A stretch of 64,000 nucleotides of DNA from Streptomyces sp. NRRL F-5122 (GTDB lineage Bacteria; Actinomycetota; Actinomycetes; Streptomycetales; Streptomycetaceae): positions 1 through 64,000 of the forward strand of contig NZ_LMWH01000302.1 of the NCBI RefSeq assembly GCF_001507435.1, written 5' to 3'. Position 1 is the first letter of the stretch; each line of letters starts with the position of its first letter. The translations under genes and the position numbers were made by a program. Positions 50,265-59,436 of this stretch are shown piece by piece. The notes beneath the pieces are model-generated. The model saw only the letters and a list, made by a program, of their open reading frames with translations. It was not told the DNA's origin and searched no databases.

Positions 50265-51821
50265 ATGGAGTGGTTGAGCGCAGAGAACGTCGTGGCCGTG
50301 GGGACAGCCTTCCTCGGCATCGTCGCGTCCGGTGTCATGGTCTGGTACGAGCGCCGGGTCCCGCGCCGCAAACGCATCGGCTACCGCGTCCAGATGGACA
50401 ACCCGATAGGGGACGACGTCCGTTCGGGCCGCGCCAACAGACGTCTCGGTCTCTTCGACGAGACCCCGGGCATGGTGGACGCGACGCTCGTGCTCCTCCG
50501 CATCGAGAACGACGGCTCGCAGGGCATCGACCGCGACGACTACACCGGTCCCGAACGCCACGGACTGACCGCGGTGTTCACCGATCGCACCATCCGCGGT
50601 GTCTCGGTCACGCAGCCGACCGACACGGACCACCTCATGGACCACTTCACTCCGGAGCGCGGGTTCGGCTACGAGGGCAACCGGCTGCGCATCCCGCGGG
50701 TACCGCTCAACCACGGCGACCACTTCAAGCTGCTCGTGCTGCTGTCGGGCGGCGACGTGGGCCGTGCGATACGGCTCACGGGCGGCATCCGGGACGGCGA
50801 GGTGCACCCCAACCGCAGCGCCACGCCGGACGACAAGCCGCCGCTGTTCAGCCGGGCCGCCCGGCTGATCAGCATCACGCTCACCCTGAGCGTCGTGACG
50901 CTCGCCGGCATCGTCGTCGCCCGCGACGACAGCCCGCCCAAACCGCCGCCGATGGACTGCGCCCGCGGCTCCCTGAGGATCACCGGCTCGACGGCCTTCG
51001 CTCCTGTGGCGCGGGAGGTGGCGAAGGAGTACGAGGAGAAGTGCGCGGGCGCCCGCATCACCGTGGATGCGCGCGGCAGCGAGGCGGGCGTGGGCGAACT
51101 CACCGGCCGGGGAGCCAAGTCCGGGGGCTCGCCCTCCGTGATCGCGTTCTCCGACGGCCTCACCGCCGACGGGTCCCGTGAACTCGTCGCGAACCGGGTC
51201 GCGGTACTGGCCTTCACCCTGGTCGTGAACAAGGGCATCGACCTGCCCCACGGGCTGTCCCTGAGCGACGTACGGCGCATCTACCGCGGACAGGTCACAC
51301 GCTGGAAGCAGATCGACCGCCGGCTGCCCGATCTTCCCGTGGTCCTCGTCAGCCGCAACGCCGACTCCGGCACGCGGCAGATCTTCCAGCGGCAGGTGCT
51401 GGGCAGTTGGGAGCGCGCCCCCAGCACCTCGCTGGACTGCGTCCACAAGGACGACCGGTCCGCCCCCGTCATGCGCTGCGAACTCGACTCCACGCAGCAG
51501 GTGCTGGACAAGGTGGCCGAACTTCCCGGCGCCATCGGCTACAGCGAGCTGAACCTCGCTCTCGGCCACAAGGGCGTGCGCCGGGTGTCCTTGGACGGTG
51601 CCGCGGCCTCGGTCGAGGACATCGAGCTCGGCAGGAGCCACTACCCCTATCGCGGGGTCGAGTACGCCTACACCTATCGCAGCCCGGCGGCCGGCTCCCT
51701 CGCGGCCGGCTTCCTCGCCTATCTCGGCCAGGGTGTGGGCGGGACCGTGATCCGGGCACACGGCCATCTGCCGTGCTCCGCGCCCGCGGTGCTTCCGCTG
51801 TGCGCGGACGACGAGGGCTGA
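50265..51821 (+). CDS. Membrane-anchored PstS-like phosphate-binding-domain protein
   Basis: 518 aa. An N-terminal transmembrane helix (VVAVGTAFLGIVASGVMVW), a ~180-aa domain of unknown type, a second helix near 215-235 (SITLTLSVVTLAGIVVA), then an extracytoplasmic PstS-like two-lobed domain: LRITGSTAFAPVAREVAKEYEE, VDARGSEAGVGELT, LVVNKGIDLPHGLSLSDVRRIY and SRNADSGTRQIF. No PstCAB genes adjoin it, so it is more likely a sensor or signalling protein than a transporter part. ATG 50265 with GGGGGA upstream. It lies just behind the kinase on the same strand. Confidence 0.82.
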   Translation: MEWLSAENVVAVGTAFLGIVASGVMVWYERRVPRRKRIGYRVQMDNPIGDDVRSGRANRRLGLFDETPGMVDATLVLLRIENDGSQGIDRDDYTGPERHGLTAVFTDRTIRGVSVTQPTDTDHLMDHFTPERGFGYEGNRLRIPRVPLNHGDHFKLLVLLSGGDVGRAIRLTGGIRDGEVHPNRSATPDDKPPLFSRAARLISITLTLSVVTLAGIVVARDDSPPKPPPMDCARGSLRITGSTAFAPVAREVAKEYEEKCAGARITVDARGSEAGVGELTGRGAKSGGSPSVIAFSDGLTADGSRELVANRVAVLAFTLVVNKGIDLPHGLSLSDVRRIYRGQVTRWKQIDRRLPDLPVVLVSRNADSGTRQIFQRQVLGSWERAPSTSLDCVHKDDRSAPVMRCELDSTQQVLDKVAELPGAIGYSELNLALGHKGVRRVSLDGAAASVEDIELGRSHYPYRGVEYAYTYRSPAAGSLAAGFLAYLGQGVGGTVIRAHGHLPCSAPAVLPLCADDEG

Positions 51822-51822
51822 A

Positions 51823-51848
51823 GCCGGCGGCGCCGGGCCGCCGCCGGC
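51823..51848. terminator. Bidirectional terminator between PstS-like and SLATT genes
   Basis: 9-bp perfect stem (51823-51831 with 51840-51848) and 8-nt loop between two convergent stop codons only 31 bp apart. Confidence 0.7.
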
Positions 51849-51852
51849 CCTC

Positions 51853-52593
51853 TCAGCGCGGTTCCGGCGGCCGCTGCCGGGGCATGTTCGGCCGGGTTCC
51901 GTTCGCCGGCGGGAACCTTCCCGGCGCCGTCCCCTCCACCCGCGGCGCGGTCACCCCCGCCGACTGCATCCCCAGCGGCCCGGACCTCGTACGGAACTCC
52001 ACCATCCAGTCCGCCGTCTCCGCCCGCACCAGCTCCGTGATGTCCTCCGAGAACCGCCGCAGCACCGAAAGGCACCGCTCCGCCGCCTCCCCCGCGGTCC
52101 CCTCCGTCGGTCCCAGCACCTCGCGCACGCTCTCCGACGCCCAGTCGAACTGCAGCGCCTGGAGCCGGCGCTGCACGGCCTGCGCGGTCGCCACGTCCCG
52201 CATCCATCCCGACGTCACCCCGAAGAACCGGTCCGCCGCCACGCACGCCGCTCCCAGCAACAGGGACAGATACGCCCAGGGCGCGACCCCGCCGACCGCG
52301 CCGGTCAGATCGAGCAGCGGCAGCGCCGCCCCGCAGACGGCCCCGGTCGCGGCGCCGGCCCGCAGCGCGAGCGCTCCCCGCCGCTTCCACACGCGGTTCG
52401 TGAGGTACCAGGTCGCCGTCTCCAGCGCGCGGCGCTCCACCCACCGGTACAGCTCGTCGAGCTGCTCCGCGGGCTCCGTCCAGTCGCCGTGCGGGAAGGG
52501 GCGCCCGGTGAGGTCGTCCGGCCGCAACCCGGTCGCGTCGTCGCCCCGGCCGTCCTGGAGCGGACCCTCGGGCTGCATCTCCGGCTGGCTCAC
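51853..52593 (-). CDS. SLATT-domain-like two-transmembrane protein
   Basis: 246 aa. A helix-rich segment LDELYRWVERRALETATWYL and NRVWKRRGALALRAGAA precedes two close transmembrane helices (GAVCGAALPLLDL and WAYLSLLLGAACVAA), then WMRDVATAQAVQRRLQALQFDW. This matches the layout of SLATT proteins, 2-TM modules predicted as pore-forming effectors in nucleotide-signal defence systems. No SLOG or nucleotidyltransferase partner adjoins it. GTG 52593 was chosen for the GGAGGGAG 6 nt upstream. SLATT assignment is from memory of the pattern. Confidence 0.7.
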   Translation of the reverse strand: MSQPEMQPEGPLQDGRGDDATGLRPDDLTGRPFPHGDWTEPAEQLDELYRWVERRALETATWYLTNRVWKRRGALALRAGAATGAVCGAALPLLDLTGAVGGVAPWAYLSLLLGAACVAADRFFGVTSGWMRDVATAQAVQRRLQALQFDWASESVREVLGPTEGTAGEAAERCLSVLRRFSEDITELVRAETADWMVEFRTRSGPLGMQSAGVTAPRVEGTAPGRFPPANGTRPNMPRQRPPEPR

Positions 52594-52957
52594 CCGGCAC
52601 TCCCTCCGTACGGCTGTCACGTTCCGTGATGTACACCCCGCGGTGCGCGTCGGTTCGCGCACGCTCCGCGATCTGTACGTGACGCGTGGTACTGAAGCGC
52701 CTGACCCTTCCTACCGCCCAATGGGTGGCGAGGGCCCGGGTTTCATTGCTTTTCCGCCCGGAAGTGGGCCTTGGTCAGGTGTAGACCGGCAGGCGAAGTC
52801 ACTCGAAAGAGTGCTGACCCCGTTCCTTCCGGGGTCCGGACGGACTACCGGAGCGAGCGTCACGGTGACCACGTAGGCTCGTGCCAGGCGGCAAAAACCC
52901 GCCCAGGCAGCGGTACGAAACCGCAACCGCCGTACCGAACGAGACCAGGAGCTGATC
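52594..52957. other. Intergenic region between divergent SLATT and ybaB genes
   Basis: About 360 bp. TAGGCT at 52874-52879 could be the -10 of the ybaB-recR promoter, giving a leader of roughly 70 nt with AGACCAGGAGCTG as ribosome binding site. No other structure noted. Confidence 0.45.
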
Positions 52958-53296
52958 GTGATCCCCGGTGGTGGCCAGCCCAACATGCAGCAGTTGCTCC
53001 AGCAGGCCCAGAAGATGCAGCAGGACCTCGCCAAGGCGCAGGAGGAGCTGGCGCGTACCGAGGTCGACGGCCAGGCGGGCGGTGGTCTGGTGAAGGCCAC
53101 GGTCACCGGCTCCGGCGAGCTGCGCGCCCTGGCCATCGATCCCAAGGCGGTCGACCCGGAGGACACGGAGACGCTCGCCGACCTGATCGTCGCGGCCGTG
53201 CAGGCGGCCAACGAGAACGCGCAGGCCCTCCAGCAGCAGAAGCTCGGCCCGCTGGCCCAGGGGCTGGGTGGCGGCATCCCCGGCCTGCCGTTCTGA
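52958..53296 (+). CDS. YbaB/EbfC nucleoid-associated protein
   Basis: 112 aa DNA-binding dimer that commonly precedes recR. Seen: [23 protein letters not shown] and [25 protein letters not shown] (parts quoted), the typical YbaB core; Gln/Gly-rich tail. GTG start after CAGGAGCTGATC. Confidence 0.93.
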   Translation: MIPGGGQPNMQQLLQQAQKMQQDLAKAQEELARTEVDGQAGGGLVKATVTGSGELRALAIDPKAVDPEDTETLADLIVAAVQAANENAQALQQQKLGPLAQGLGGGIPGLPF

Positions 53297-53335
53297 GTCC
53301 ACCGGCCCGTCTCTTCTAAGCGAGGCGAGGGCCAA

Positions 53336-53379
53336 CTACCGTACGTACCAAGAAACCCAGCCCGGCTACGGTACGTACC
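53336..53379 (+). repeat. Pair of 14-bp direct repeats before recR
   Basis: CTAC(C/G)GTACGTACC occurs at 53336-53349 and 53366-53379, 30 bp apart (about three helix turns); each copy contains the palindrome GTACGTAC. Such spacing suits a binding site for a protein on one DNA face; no regulator is known to me. Confidence 0.4.
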
Positions 53380-53404
53380 GACGCTCTCCAGGAAAGGCAG
53401 TCCG

Positions 53405-54004
53405 TTGTACGAAGGCGTGGTCCAGGACCTCATCGACGAACTGGGGCGGCTGCCCGGCGTCGGTCCCAAGAGCGCGCAGCGGATCGCCTTCCACATCCTG
53501 CAGGCCGAGCCGACGGACGTCCGCCGGCTCGCCCAGGCGCTGCTCGAGGTGAAGGCGAAGGTCCGCTTCTGCGCGATCTGTGGCAACGTCGCACAGGAGG
53601 AACTGTGCGGCATCTGCCGTGACACGCGTCGCGACGCCTCGGTGATCTGCGTGGTGGAGGAGCCGAAGGACGTCGTCGCGATCGAGCGGACCCGCGAGTT
53701 CCGGGGCCGCTACCACGTCCTGGGCGGCGCAATCAGCCCGATCGAGGGTGTGGGCCCCGACGATCTGCGGATCCGGGAGCTGCTCGCGCGGCTGGCCGAC
53801 GGCACGGTCACCGAGCTGATCCTGGCGACGGACCCGAACCTGGAGGGCGAGGCCACGGCCACGTATCTCGCCCGGATGATCAAACCCATGGGCCTCAAGG
53901 TCACCCGCCTGGCCAGCGGCCTCCCGGTGGGCGGCGACCTGGAATACGCGGACGAGGTCACCCTCGGCCGCGCCTTCGAGGGGAGACGACTCCTAGATGT
54001 CTGA
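53405..54004 (+). CDS. recR: Recombination mediator RecR
   Basis: Works with RecO (and RecF) to load RecA on single-stranded gaps. 199 aa. Helix-hairpin-helix [21 protein letters not shown]4 zinc finger [18 protein letters not shown], Toprim [19 protein letters not shown] and [19 protein letters not shown] start with AGGAAAGG 8 nt upstream. Confidence 0.97.
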   Translation: MYEGVVQDLIDELGRLPGVGPKSAQRIAFHILQAEPTDVRRLAQALLEVKAKVRFCAICGNVAQEELCGICRDTRRDASVICVVEEPKDVVAIERTREFRGRYHVLGGAISPIEGVGPDDLRIRELLARLADGTVTELILATDPNLEGEATATYLARMIKPMGLKVTRLASGLPVGGDLEYADEVTLGRAFEGRRLLDV

Positions 54005-54656
54005 CGCCACGCTGCACTCCACGACGATGGACCCCGACGACTTCGCGGTGCAGATCGCGGACCAGATCGAGAGTTTCCTGGTCGCCGTCACGGAGGTCGC
54101 CAAGGGTGACGAGCCGGACTCGGCCATCCCGTTCCTCCTGCTGGAGGTCTCCCAGCTGCTCCTCGCGGGCGGCCGTCTCGGCGCGCACGAGGACATCGTG
54201 CCCGACGAGCGCTACGAACCGGACTCGGGCCCGGACGCGGACGCGGACGACCTGCGCGAACGCCTCGCCGCCATGCTGGACCCGGTCGACGTCTACTCGG
54301 AGGTCTTCGACCCCTACGAGCCGCGCAAGGCACCGGTTCCGGCCCGTATCTCGGACGACCTGGCGGACGTCATCACCGATCTGCGCCACGGCATGGCCCA
54401 CTACCGTGCGGGCCGTACCACCGAGGCCCTGTGGTGGTGGCAGTTCTCGTACTTCTCCAACTGGGGTTCCACGGCGTCCGCGACGCTCCGCGCGCTGCAG
54501 TCCCTGGTGGCGCATGTGCGGCTGAACCAGCCGCTGGAGGAGCTCGACGGCCTCGATACCGACCAGGGCCTCGGGGACGACACCCTCGCCGAGGAGGCGG
54601 GCCGGGTCATGGCTCAGGAGATCGCGGGACCGCTGGGGCTGCGTCCGGTCAAGTAA
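53997..54656 (+). CDS. DUF5063 family protein
   Basis: 219 aa conserved actinobacterial protein translated from inside the end of recR (8-bp overlap). Acidic throughout; [18 protein letters not shown] and the Trp-rich [24 protein letters not shown] are characteristic. Function unknown; constant linkage to recR suggests a housekeeping role. Confidence 0.85.
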   Translation: MSDATLHSTTMDPDDFAVQIADQIESFLVAVTEVAKGDEPDSAIPFLLLEVSQLLLAGGRLGAHEDIVPDERYEPDSGPDADADDLRERLAAMLDPVDVYSEVFDPYEPRKAPVPARISDDLADVITDLRHGMAHYRAGRTTEALWWWQFSYFSNWGSTASATLRALQSLVAHVRLNQPLEELDGLDTDQGLGDDTLAEEAGRVMAQEIAGPLGLRPVK

Positions 54657-55383
54657 GCCCGGCGAACCCCTTCGCGAGCGCGCTCAGGCCTCCGGCGAGC
54701 GCGAGGAGCAGGACGAGGGTGCGTGCCCGGTTCTCGGGCACGCGTCCCGTGAGCGCGCGGCCCGCCAGCGCGCCCGCCGCCAGGGCGGTGACGGCCACGG
54801 CCCAGACCGGGGCGGTGAGCCGGGGCAGCCCGTTGGACGTCACCGACACCAGGTTGACGACGACACCGTAGAACTGCGCGTTCGGTACGAACTCGCGCAC
54901 CGTCCAGCCCGCGTTGAGGGCGTACAGGGAGACGGGCGGTCCGCCGACACCCGCGGCCGAGTTCATGAACCCGCCCAGACCGCCGGCGACGACGGCGCCC
55001 CGGCCACCGCGCAGGGCGGGCACCCGCAGGCCGCGCATGACCAGTGCCACCGCCCCGGTGACGAGCGCGCCCAGGCAGGCCAGCAGCGCGGGTTCCGGCA
55101 GCTGCCGGGCCACCCAGGTCCCGGCCGGGACGGTGATCACCGCGGCGAGACACAGGGGAGCCATCACGGGCAGTCGCACGGCGCGCCGGCCGTCCACGAG
55201 CCCGAAGGCGCTGATGGCGCCGGCGGCGCAGTTGGCGAGCACCACACCCTGCGCGGGCCCGAGCAGGAGCACGAGCCCGGGGACGGCGACCAGGGCGAAG
55301 CCCATCCCGGTGAGCCACTGCACGCACCCGCCGAGCAGCACCACCCCGGCCAGCAGCAGTTCCGGCGCCCACCCATCCGTCAC
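54649..55383 (-). CDS. TSUP-family (TauE/SafE) membrane permease
   Basis: 244 aa, about eight transmembrane helices in two halves. LTGMGFALVAVPGLVLLLGP is the first-half TSUP signature, and GGFMNSAAGVGGPPVSLYAL the second. Family members move sulfite, sulfoacetate or other organosulfur anions; substrate unknown. GTG 55383 follows GGGAGGAT at 9 nt. Its stop overlaps that of the convergent DUF5063 gene. Confidence 0.85.
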   Translation of the reverse strand: MTDGWAPELLLAGVVLLGGCVQWLTGMGFALVAVPGLVLLLGPAQGVVLANCAAGAISAFGLVDGRRAVRLPVMAPLCLAAVITVPAGTWVARQLPEPALLACLGALVTGAVALVMRGLRVPALRGGRGAVVAGGLGGFMNSAAGVGGPPVSLYALNAGWTVREFVPNAQFYGVVVNLVSVTSNGLPRLTAPVWAVAVTALAAGALAGRALTGRVPENRARTLVLLLALAGGLSALAKGFAGLT

Positions 55384-55764
55384 GGGCCGGTATCCTCCCG
55401 CCGCCGATCCGGCAGGATCAATGGCCGTGCACGGATCCGTCGCCGGTCGTGGTGCGGCGGGCGGTGCCCCCCGTCGGAGAGGTGATGCACCCGGCACGCC
55501 TGTGACACGCGGCACTTTCCGAGTACGGGGGTCCTGCCGGGGCAGATGGGCTGCTGGAGCGGCCGGAGCCGCGCGGTGGACCCTGCGGTGAAAACCGTCG
55601 CAGGCCCGCCGTACGTCCGGAGAAAAACCGGGATGATCCCGGGGTGAGCGAGACATCTCACCATGCGGTATCCCGGAAGGGAAATTCGGTCGCTCGATAG
55701 ACTGAGCCGACCGCACCCGCACATGCGCAGGTGCGGAAAGAGACGGATTGAGCGAGGAGCGCAC
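55384..55764. promoter_or_regulatory. Promoter and leader region of ask-asd
   Basis: About 380 bp without a gene. TAGACT at 55698-55703 is a good -10 candidate. A hairpin (55711-55717 with 55730-55736, plus a 3-bp inner stem) would lie right at the transcript's 5' end. AGCGAGGAGC is the ask ribosome binding site. The hairpin may protect or regulate the mRNA; no classical lysine riboswitch is seen. Confidence 0.5.
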
Positions 55765-57042
55765 GTGGGCCTTGTCGTGCAGAAGTACGGAGGCTCCTCC
55801 GTAGCCGATGCCGAGGGCATCAAGCGCGTCGCCAAGCGGATCGTGGAAGCCAAGAAGAACGGCAACGATGTGGTTGTCGTGGTTTCCGCGATGGGCGACA
55901 CGACGGACGAGCTGATCGATCTCGCCGAGCAGGTTTCCCCGATGCCTGCCGGGCGTGAGCTCGACATGCTGCTGACCGCCGGAGAGCGGATCTCCATGGC
56001 GCTCCTGGCCATGGCGATCAAGAACCTGGGCAACAAGGCCCAGTCGTTCACCGGCAGCCAGGCGGGTGTCATCACCGACTCGGTCCACAACAAAGCCCGG
56101 ATCATCGACGTCACGCCGGGCCGCATCCGTACCGCGCTGGACGAGGGCAACATCGCCATCGTCGCCGGTTTCCAGGGCGTCAGCCAGGACAAGAAGGACA
56201 TCACGACCCTGGGTCGCGGTGGTTCCGACACGACCGCGGTTGCGCTGGCCGCGGCCCTCGACGCCGAGGTGTGCGAGATCTACACCGACGTCGACGGCGT
56301 GTTCACCGCCGATCCGCGTGTGGTGAAGAAGGCCCGGAAGATCGACTGGATCTCCTTCGAGGACATGCTGGAGCTGGCCGCGTCCGGGTCCAAGGTGCTG
56401 CTCCACCGCTGTGTGGAGTACGCACGCCGTTACAACATCCCGATCCACGTCCGTTCGTCCTTCAGCGGGCTGCAGGGCACGTGGGTCAGCAGCGAGCCGA
56501 TTCAGCAAGGGGACGTGAAGGTGGAGCAGGCCATCATCTCCGGTGTCGCGCACGACACCTCCGAGGCCAAGATCACGGTCGTCGGCGTGCCGGACAAGCC
56601 GGGCGAGGCCGCCTCGATCTTCCGTGCCATCGCCGACGCCGAGATCAACATCGACATGGTCGTGCAGAACGTGTCCGCCGCCGCGACCGGTCTCACGGAC
56701 ATCTCCTTCACCCTTCCGAAGACCGAAGGGCGCAAGGCGATCGACGCCCTGGAGAAGGGCAGGACCGCGATCGGCTTCGACTCGCTGCGCTACGACGACC
56801 AGATCGGCAAGATCTCGCTGGTCGGCGCCGGCATGAAGACGAACCCCGGCGTCACGGCCTCCTTCTTCGAGGCGCTCAGCGACGCGGGCGTGAACATCGA
56901 GCTGATCTCGACCTCCGAGATCCGTATCTCGGTCGTCACGCGCGCCGACGACGTCGCGGAGGCCGTGCGTGCCGTGCACACCGCGTTCGGTCTGGACTCC
57001 GAGAGCGACGAGGCCGTCGTCTACGGAGGCACCGGGCGATGA
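55765..57042 (+). CDS. ask: Aspartate kinase (alpha, with probable internal beta start)
   Basis: Phosphorylates aspartate, entering lysine, threonine, methionine and diaminopimelate synthesis. 425 aa. Kinase part: [12 protein letters not shown] at the N-terminus, [31 protein letters not shown]. Two ACT domains from about residue 265 ([17 protein letters not shown] and [18 protein letters not shown]) bind lysine/threonine as feedback inhibitors. Within the gene, GTG 56521 preceded by AAGGGGACGTGAAG is a plausible internal start for the regulatory beta subunit, as in other Gram-positive enzymes. Confidence 0.96.
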   Translation: MGLVVQKYGGSSVADAEGIKRVAKRIVEAKKNGNDVVVVVSAMGDTTDELIDLAEQVSPMPAGRELDMLLTAGERISMALLAMAIKNLGNKAQSFTGSQAGVITDSVHNKARIIDVTPGRIRTALDEGNIAIVAGFQGVSQDKKDITTLGRGGSDTTAVALAAALDAEVCEIYTDVDGVFTADPRVVKKARKIDWISFEDMLELAASGSKVLLHRCVEYARRYNIPIHVRSSFSGLQGTWVSSEPIQQGDVKVEQAIISGVAHDTSEAKITVVGVPDKPGEAASIFRAIADAEINIDMVVQNVSAAATGLTDISFTLPKTEGRKAIDALEKGRTAIGFDSLRYDDQIGKISLVGAGMKTNPGVTASFFEALSDAGVNIELISTSEIRISVVTRADDVAEAVRAVHTAFGLDSESDEAVVYGGTGR

Positions 57043-57148
57043 CCGGCCTCCCCTTCGGGGGCACGGGACGTACGGAGTCGTCGGCCCTTGCGTGCGGCGG
57101 GCCGTCGGCAGGCCTCCTGCGCGGGGGCCCGGGCCGTACGGAGCGCCG

Positions 57149-58216
57149 ATGACGGCGCGGACCGGGAAGCCGACGCTCGCGGTCGTGGGAGCGACCGGGG
57201 CCGTCGGCATGGTCATGCTCCAGATCCTGTCCCAGCACGCGGACATCTGGGGTGAGATCCGCCTGATCGCCTCACCGCGCTCGGCCGGCCGCAAGCTGAC
57301 CGTGCGCGGGGAAGAGGTCGAGGTGGTAGCGCTCAGCGAGGAGGCGCTGTCCGGCGTCGACGTGGCGATGTTCGACGTGCCGGACGAGGTCGCCGAGCGG
57401 TGGGCGCCGATCGCGGCGTCGCAGGGCGCGGTCGTGGTGGACAACTCGGGCGCTTTCCGGATGGACCCCGAGGTCCCCCTGGTGGTGCCGGAGGTCAATC
57501 CGTATGCCGCCCGGGTGCGCCCGCGCGGCATCATCGCCAACCCCAACTGCACGACCCTCTCGATGATCGTGGCCCTCGGTGCGCTGCACGCCGAGTTCGG
57601 GCTGCGCGAGCTGGTCGTCTCCTCGTACCAGGCCGTGAGCGGGGCGGGGCGTGCGGGCATCGACACGCTGCGGCAGCAGTTGTCGCTCGTCGCGGGCACC
57701 GAACTGGGCACCAGCCCCGGTGACCTGCGGCGTGCGGTGGGTGACAACACGGGACCCTTCCCGGAGCCGGTCGCACTGAACGTGGTGCCGTGGGCCGGGT
57801 CGCTGCGCGAGGACGGGTGGTCCTCGGAGGAGATGAAGGTCCGCGACGAGTCCCGCAAGATCCTCGGGCTGCCGGAGCTGCGCGTGGCCGTCACCTGCGT
57901 GCGTGTACCGGTCGTCACGGTCCACTCGTTGACGGTCCACGCCCGTTTCGAGGGCGAGGTCACGGTCGACCGGGCCCGCGAGATCCTCGACACCGCGCCC
58001 GGCGTGGTCCTCTGCGACAACCCGTCGGCGGGCGAGTTCCCCACGCCCGCGGACGTGGTGGGCACGGACCCGACCTGGGTGGGCCGGGTGCGCCGAGCCC
58101 TGGACGATCCGACCGCCCTGGAACTGTTCGTGTGCGGCGACAACCTGCGCAAGGGCGCGGCCCTGAACACGGCTCAGATCGCCGAGCTGGTGGCCGCGGA
58201 GCTCGGAGCGTCGTAG
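57149..58216 (+). CDS. asd: Aspartate-semialdehyde dehydrogenase
   Basis: Reduces aspartyl phosphate to the semialdehyde. 355 aa. NADP-binding [27 protein letters not shown], catalytic Cys in [11 protein letters not shown], and the His-containing [17 protein letters not shown] 57149 has only a weak GAG upstream; codons further upstream in the frame are Arg/Gly-rich and not family-like. The ask-asd gap (about 106 bp) contains two similar GGGCACGGGACGTACGGAG-like and CCGTACGGAGCGCC stretches. Confidence 0.95.
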   Translation: MTARTGKPTLAVVGATGAVGMVMLQILSQHADIWGEIRLIASPRSAGRKLTVRGEEVEVVALSEEALSGVDVAMFDVPDEVAERWAPIAASQGAVVVDNSGAFRMDPEVPLVVPEVNPYAARVRPRGIIANPNCTTLSMIVALGALHAEFGLRELVVSSYQAVSGAGRAGIDTLRQQLSLVAGTELGTSPGDLRRAVGDNTGPFPEPVALNVVPWAGSLREDGWSSEEMKVRDESRKILGLPELRVAVTCVRVPVVTVHSLTVHARFEGEVTVDRAREILDTAPGVVLCDNPSAGEFPTPADVVGTDPTWVGRVRRALDDPTALELFVCGDNLRKGAALNTAQIAELVAAELGAS

Positions 58217-58222
58217 GACGTT

Positions 58223-58273
58223 CGGGACGCCGCGCCCCCGCCTCCGAGTGAGGACGCGGGGCGCGGCGTCCCG
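58223..58273 (+). terminator. Terminator after asd
   Basis: Perfect 16-bp stem (58223-58238 with 58258-58273) and a 19-nt loop, 6 nt after the stop codon. Confidence 0.85.
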
Positions 58274-58770
58274 TTCGCGATGGCCGGTGCGGGTCCCGGA
58301 CACGCGTCATCGACGCGTTCTCCAGGTGACCCCTTTGTGTGGTTCGCCCGATGAGCGGCATCCGTCGACGGGTGTCATGTGACACACGTGATACGGACGT
58401 TCTGCGGTAACGCATGTCCACGGGCCGGAAACCCCGTGGTCATCGGCCGAATCATTTGTAGGATCTGTGTCGGATCCGTGGTCCAGTCCTATTGGTTGAG
58501 ACCACTTGATCGACGTCTCCCGGCGTTCGAAGATTTTTCTCCCCGCCCCCGCAACCGCGCACAGGCCGGAGAGCGTCTTTGCGGTCGCCCTTCGGGGGCC
58601 GAGCACCACCACACATGGGGCATAGGGGAAGAGCTGGTACGCATGGCACTTGACGCACGGTCCGGTGCGCTGGGGGGCAGACGCGAGGACGCGCGGCCGG
58701 GCGGGACGCCCGAGGCAAAAGCGCTGTCTCCCGCGTACAACCCTGGCGGGGGGAGACGTGTCCAACAAGC
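58274..58770. other. Promoter region of the sigma-factor operon
   Basis: About 500 bp without a supported gene. The part from 58370 to 58500 is relatively AT-rich (for example ATCATTTGTAGG and CCTATTGGTTGAGACC), so promoters are likely there. GGGGGGAGAC at 58748-58757 may be the ribosome binding site, although 13 nt from the start is long. Confidence 0.4.
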
Positions 58771-59436
58771 GTGGCAGAGGTACTCGAATTCACCGCGGTA
58801 CGGGCGAGGGGCACGACCCTGCGTCCTCCCCGCCGCCCCCGCATGCCCGGCGCGCCCGGCGGCATGCCGGTGATCGCCCCCATGCCCGCAGCGCGGCCCA
58901 CCCGCATACCGAATCAGCGCGAGGGCGCCGACGAGACGGCCGCCGGCACCACGGTCGACCATCTCACCGAGACGTACCGCGCCCACTACCGCTCCCTCCT
59001 GGGCCTCGCGGCGCTCCTCCTCGACGACACCGCGTCCTGCGAGGACGTCGTCCAGGAGGCGTTCATCCGGGTCCACTCCGCGCGCAAGCGCGTCCGCGAC
59101 CCGGAGAAGACGCTCGCGTACCTCCGCCAGACCGTCGTGAATCTTTCACGCTCGGCGTTGCGGCGCCGCATCCTCGGCCTCAAGCTGCTGTCGAAGCCCA
59201 TGCCCGACATGGCGAGCGCCGAGGAAGGCGCGTACGACCAGCTGGAGCGCGATTCGCTGATCAAGGCGATGAAGGGACTTCAGCGCAGGCAGCGCGAGGT
59301 CCTGGTGCTGCGCTACTTCGCGGACATGACCGAGGCCCAGGTCGCGCAGACGCTGGGCATCTCGCTCGGGTCGGTGAAGGCGTACGGTTCACGTGGCATC
59401 GCCGCGCTCCGTACCGCCATGGGGGCGCCGGCATGA
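58771..59436 (+). CDS. ECF-type (SigE/SigM-like) RNA polymerase sigma factor
   Basis: 221 aa. A Pro/Arg-rich 50-aa extension precedes region 2 (HLTETYRAHYRSLLGLAALLL, CEDVVQEAFIRVHSA, KTLAYLRQTVVNLSRSALRRR) and region 4 (LQRRQREVLVLRYFADMTEAQVAQTL, ISLGSVKAYGSRGIAAL). Directs a specialised regulon; the identity of its stress signal is not visible. ATGA overlap with the next gene, its likely regulator. Confidence 0.9.
   Translation: MAEVLEFTAVRARGTTLRPPRRPRMPGAPGGMPVIAPMPAARPTRIPNQREGADETAAGTTVDHLTETYRAHYRSLLGLAALLLDDTASCEDVVQEAFIRVHSARKRVRDPEKTLAYLRQTVVNLSRSALRRRILGLKLLSKPMPDMASAEEGAYDQLERDSLIKAMKGLQRRQREVLVLRYFADMTEAQVAQTLGISLGSVKAYGSRGIAALRTAMGAPA

Noticed and set aside
54649..58170. Single giant minus-strand gene covering the TSUP permease and the antisense of ask-asd
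   Set aside because: Only the last 244 codons look like a protein (TSUP family) and have a proper ribosome binding site at 55383; the rest is antisense to ask and asd.
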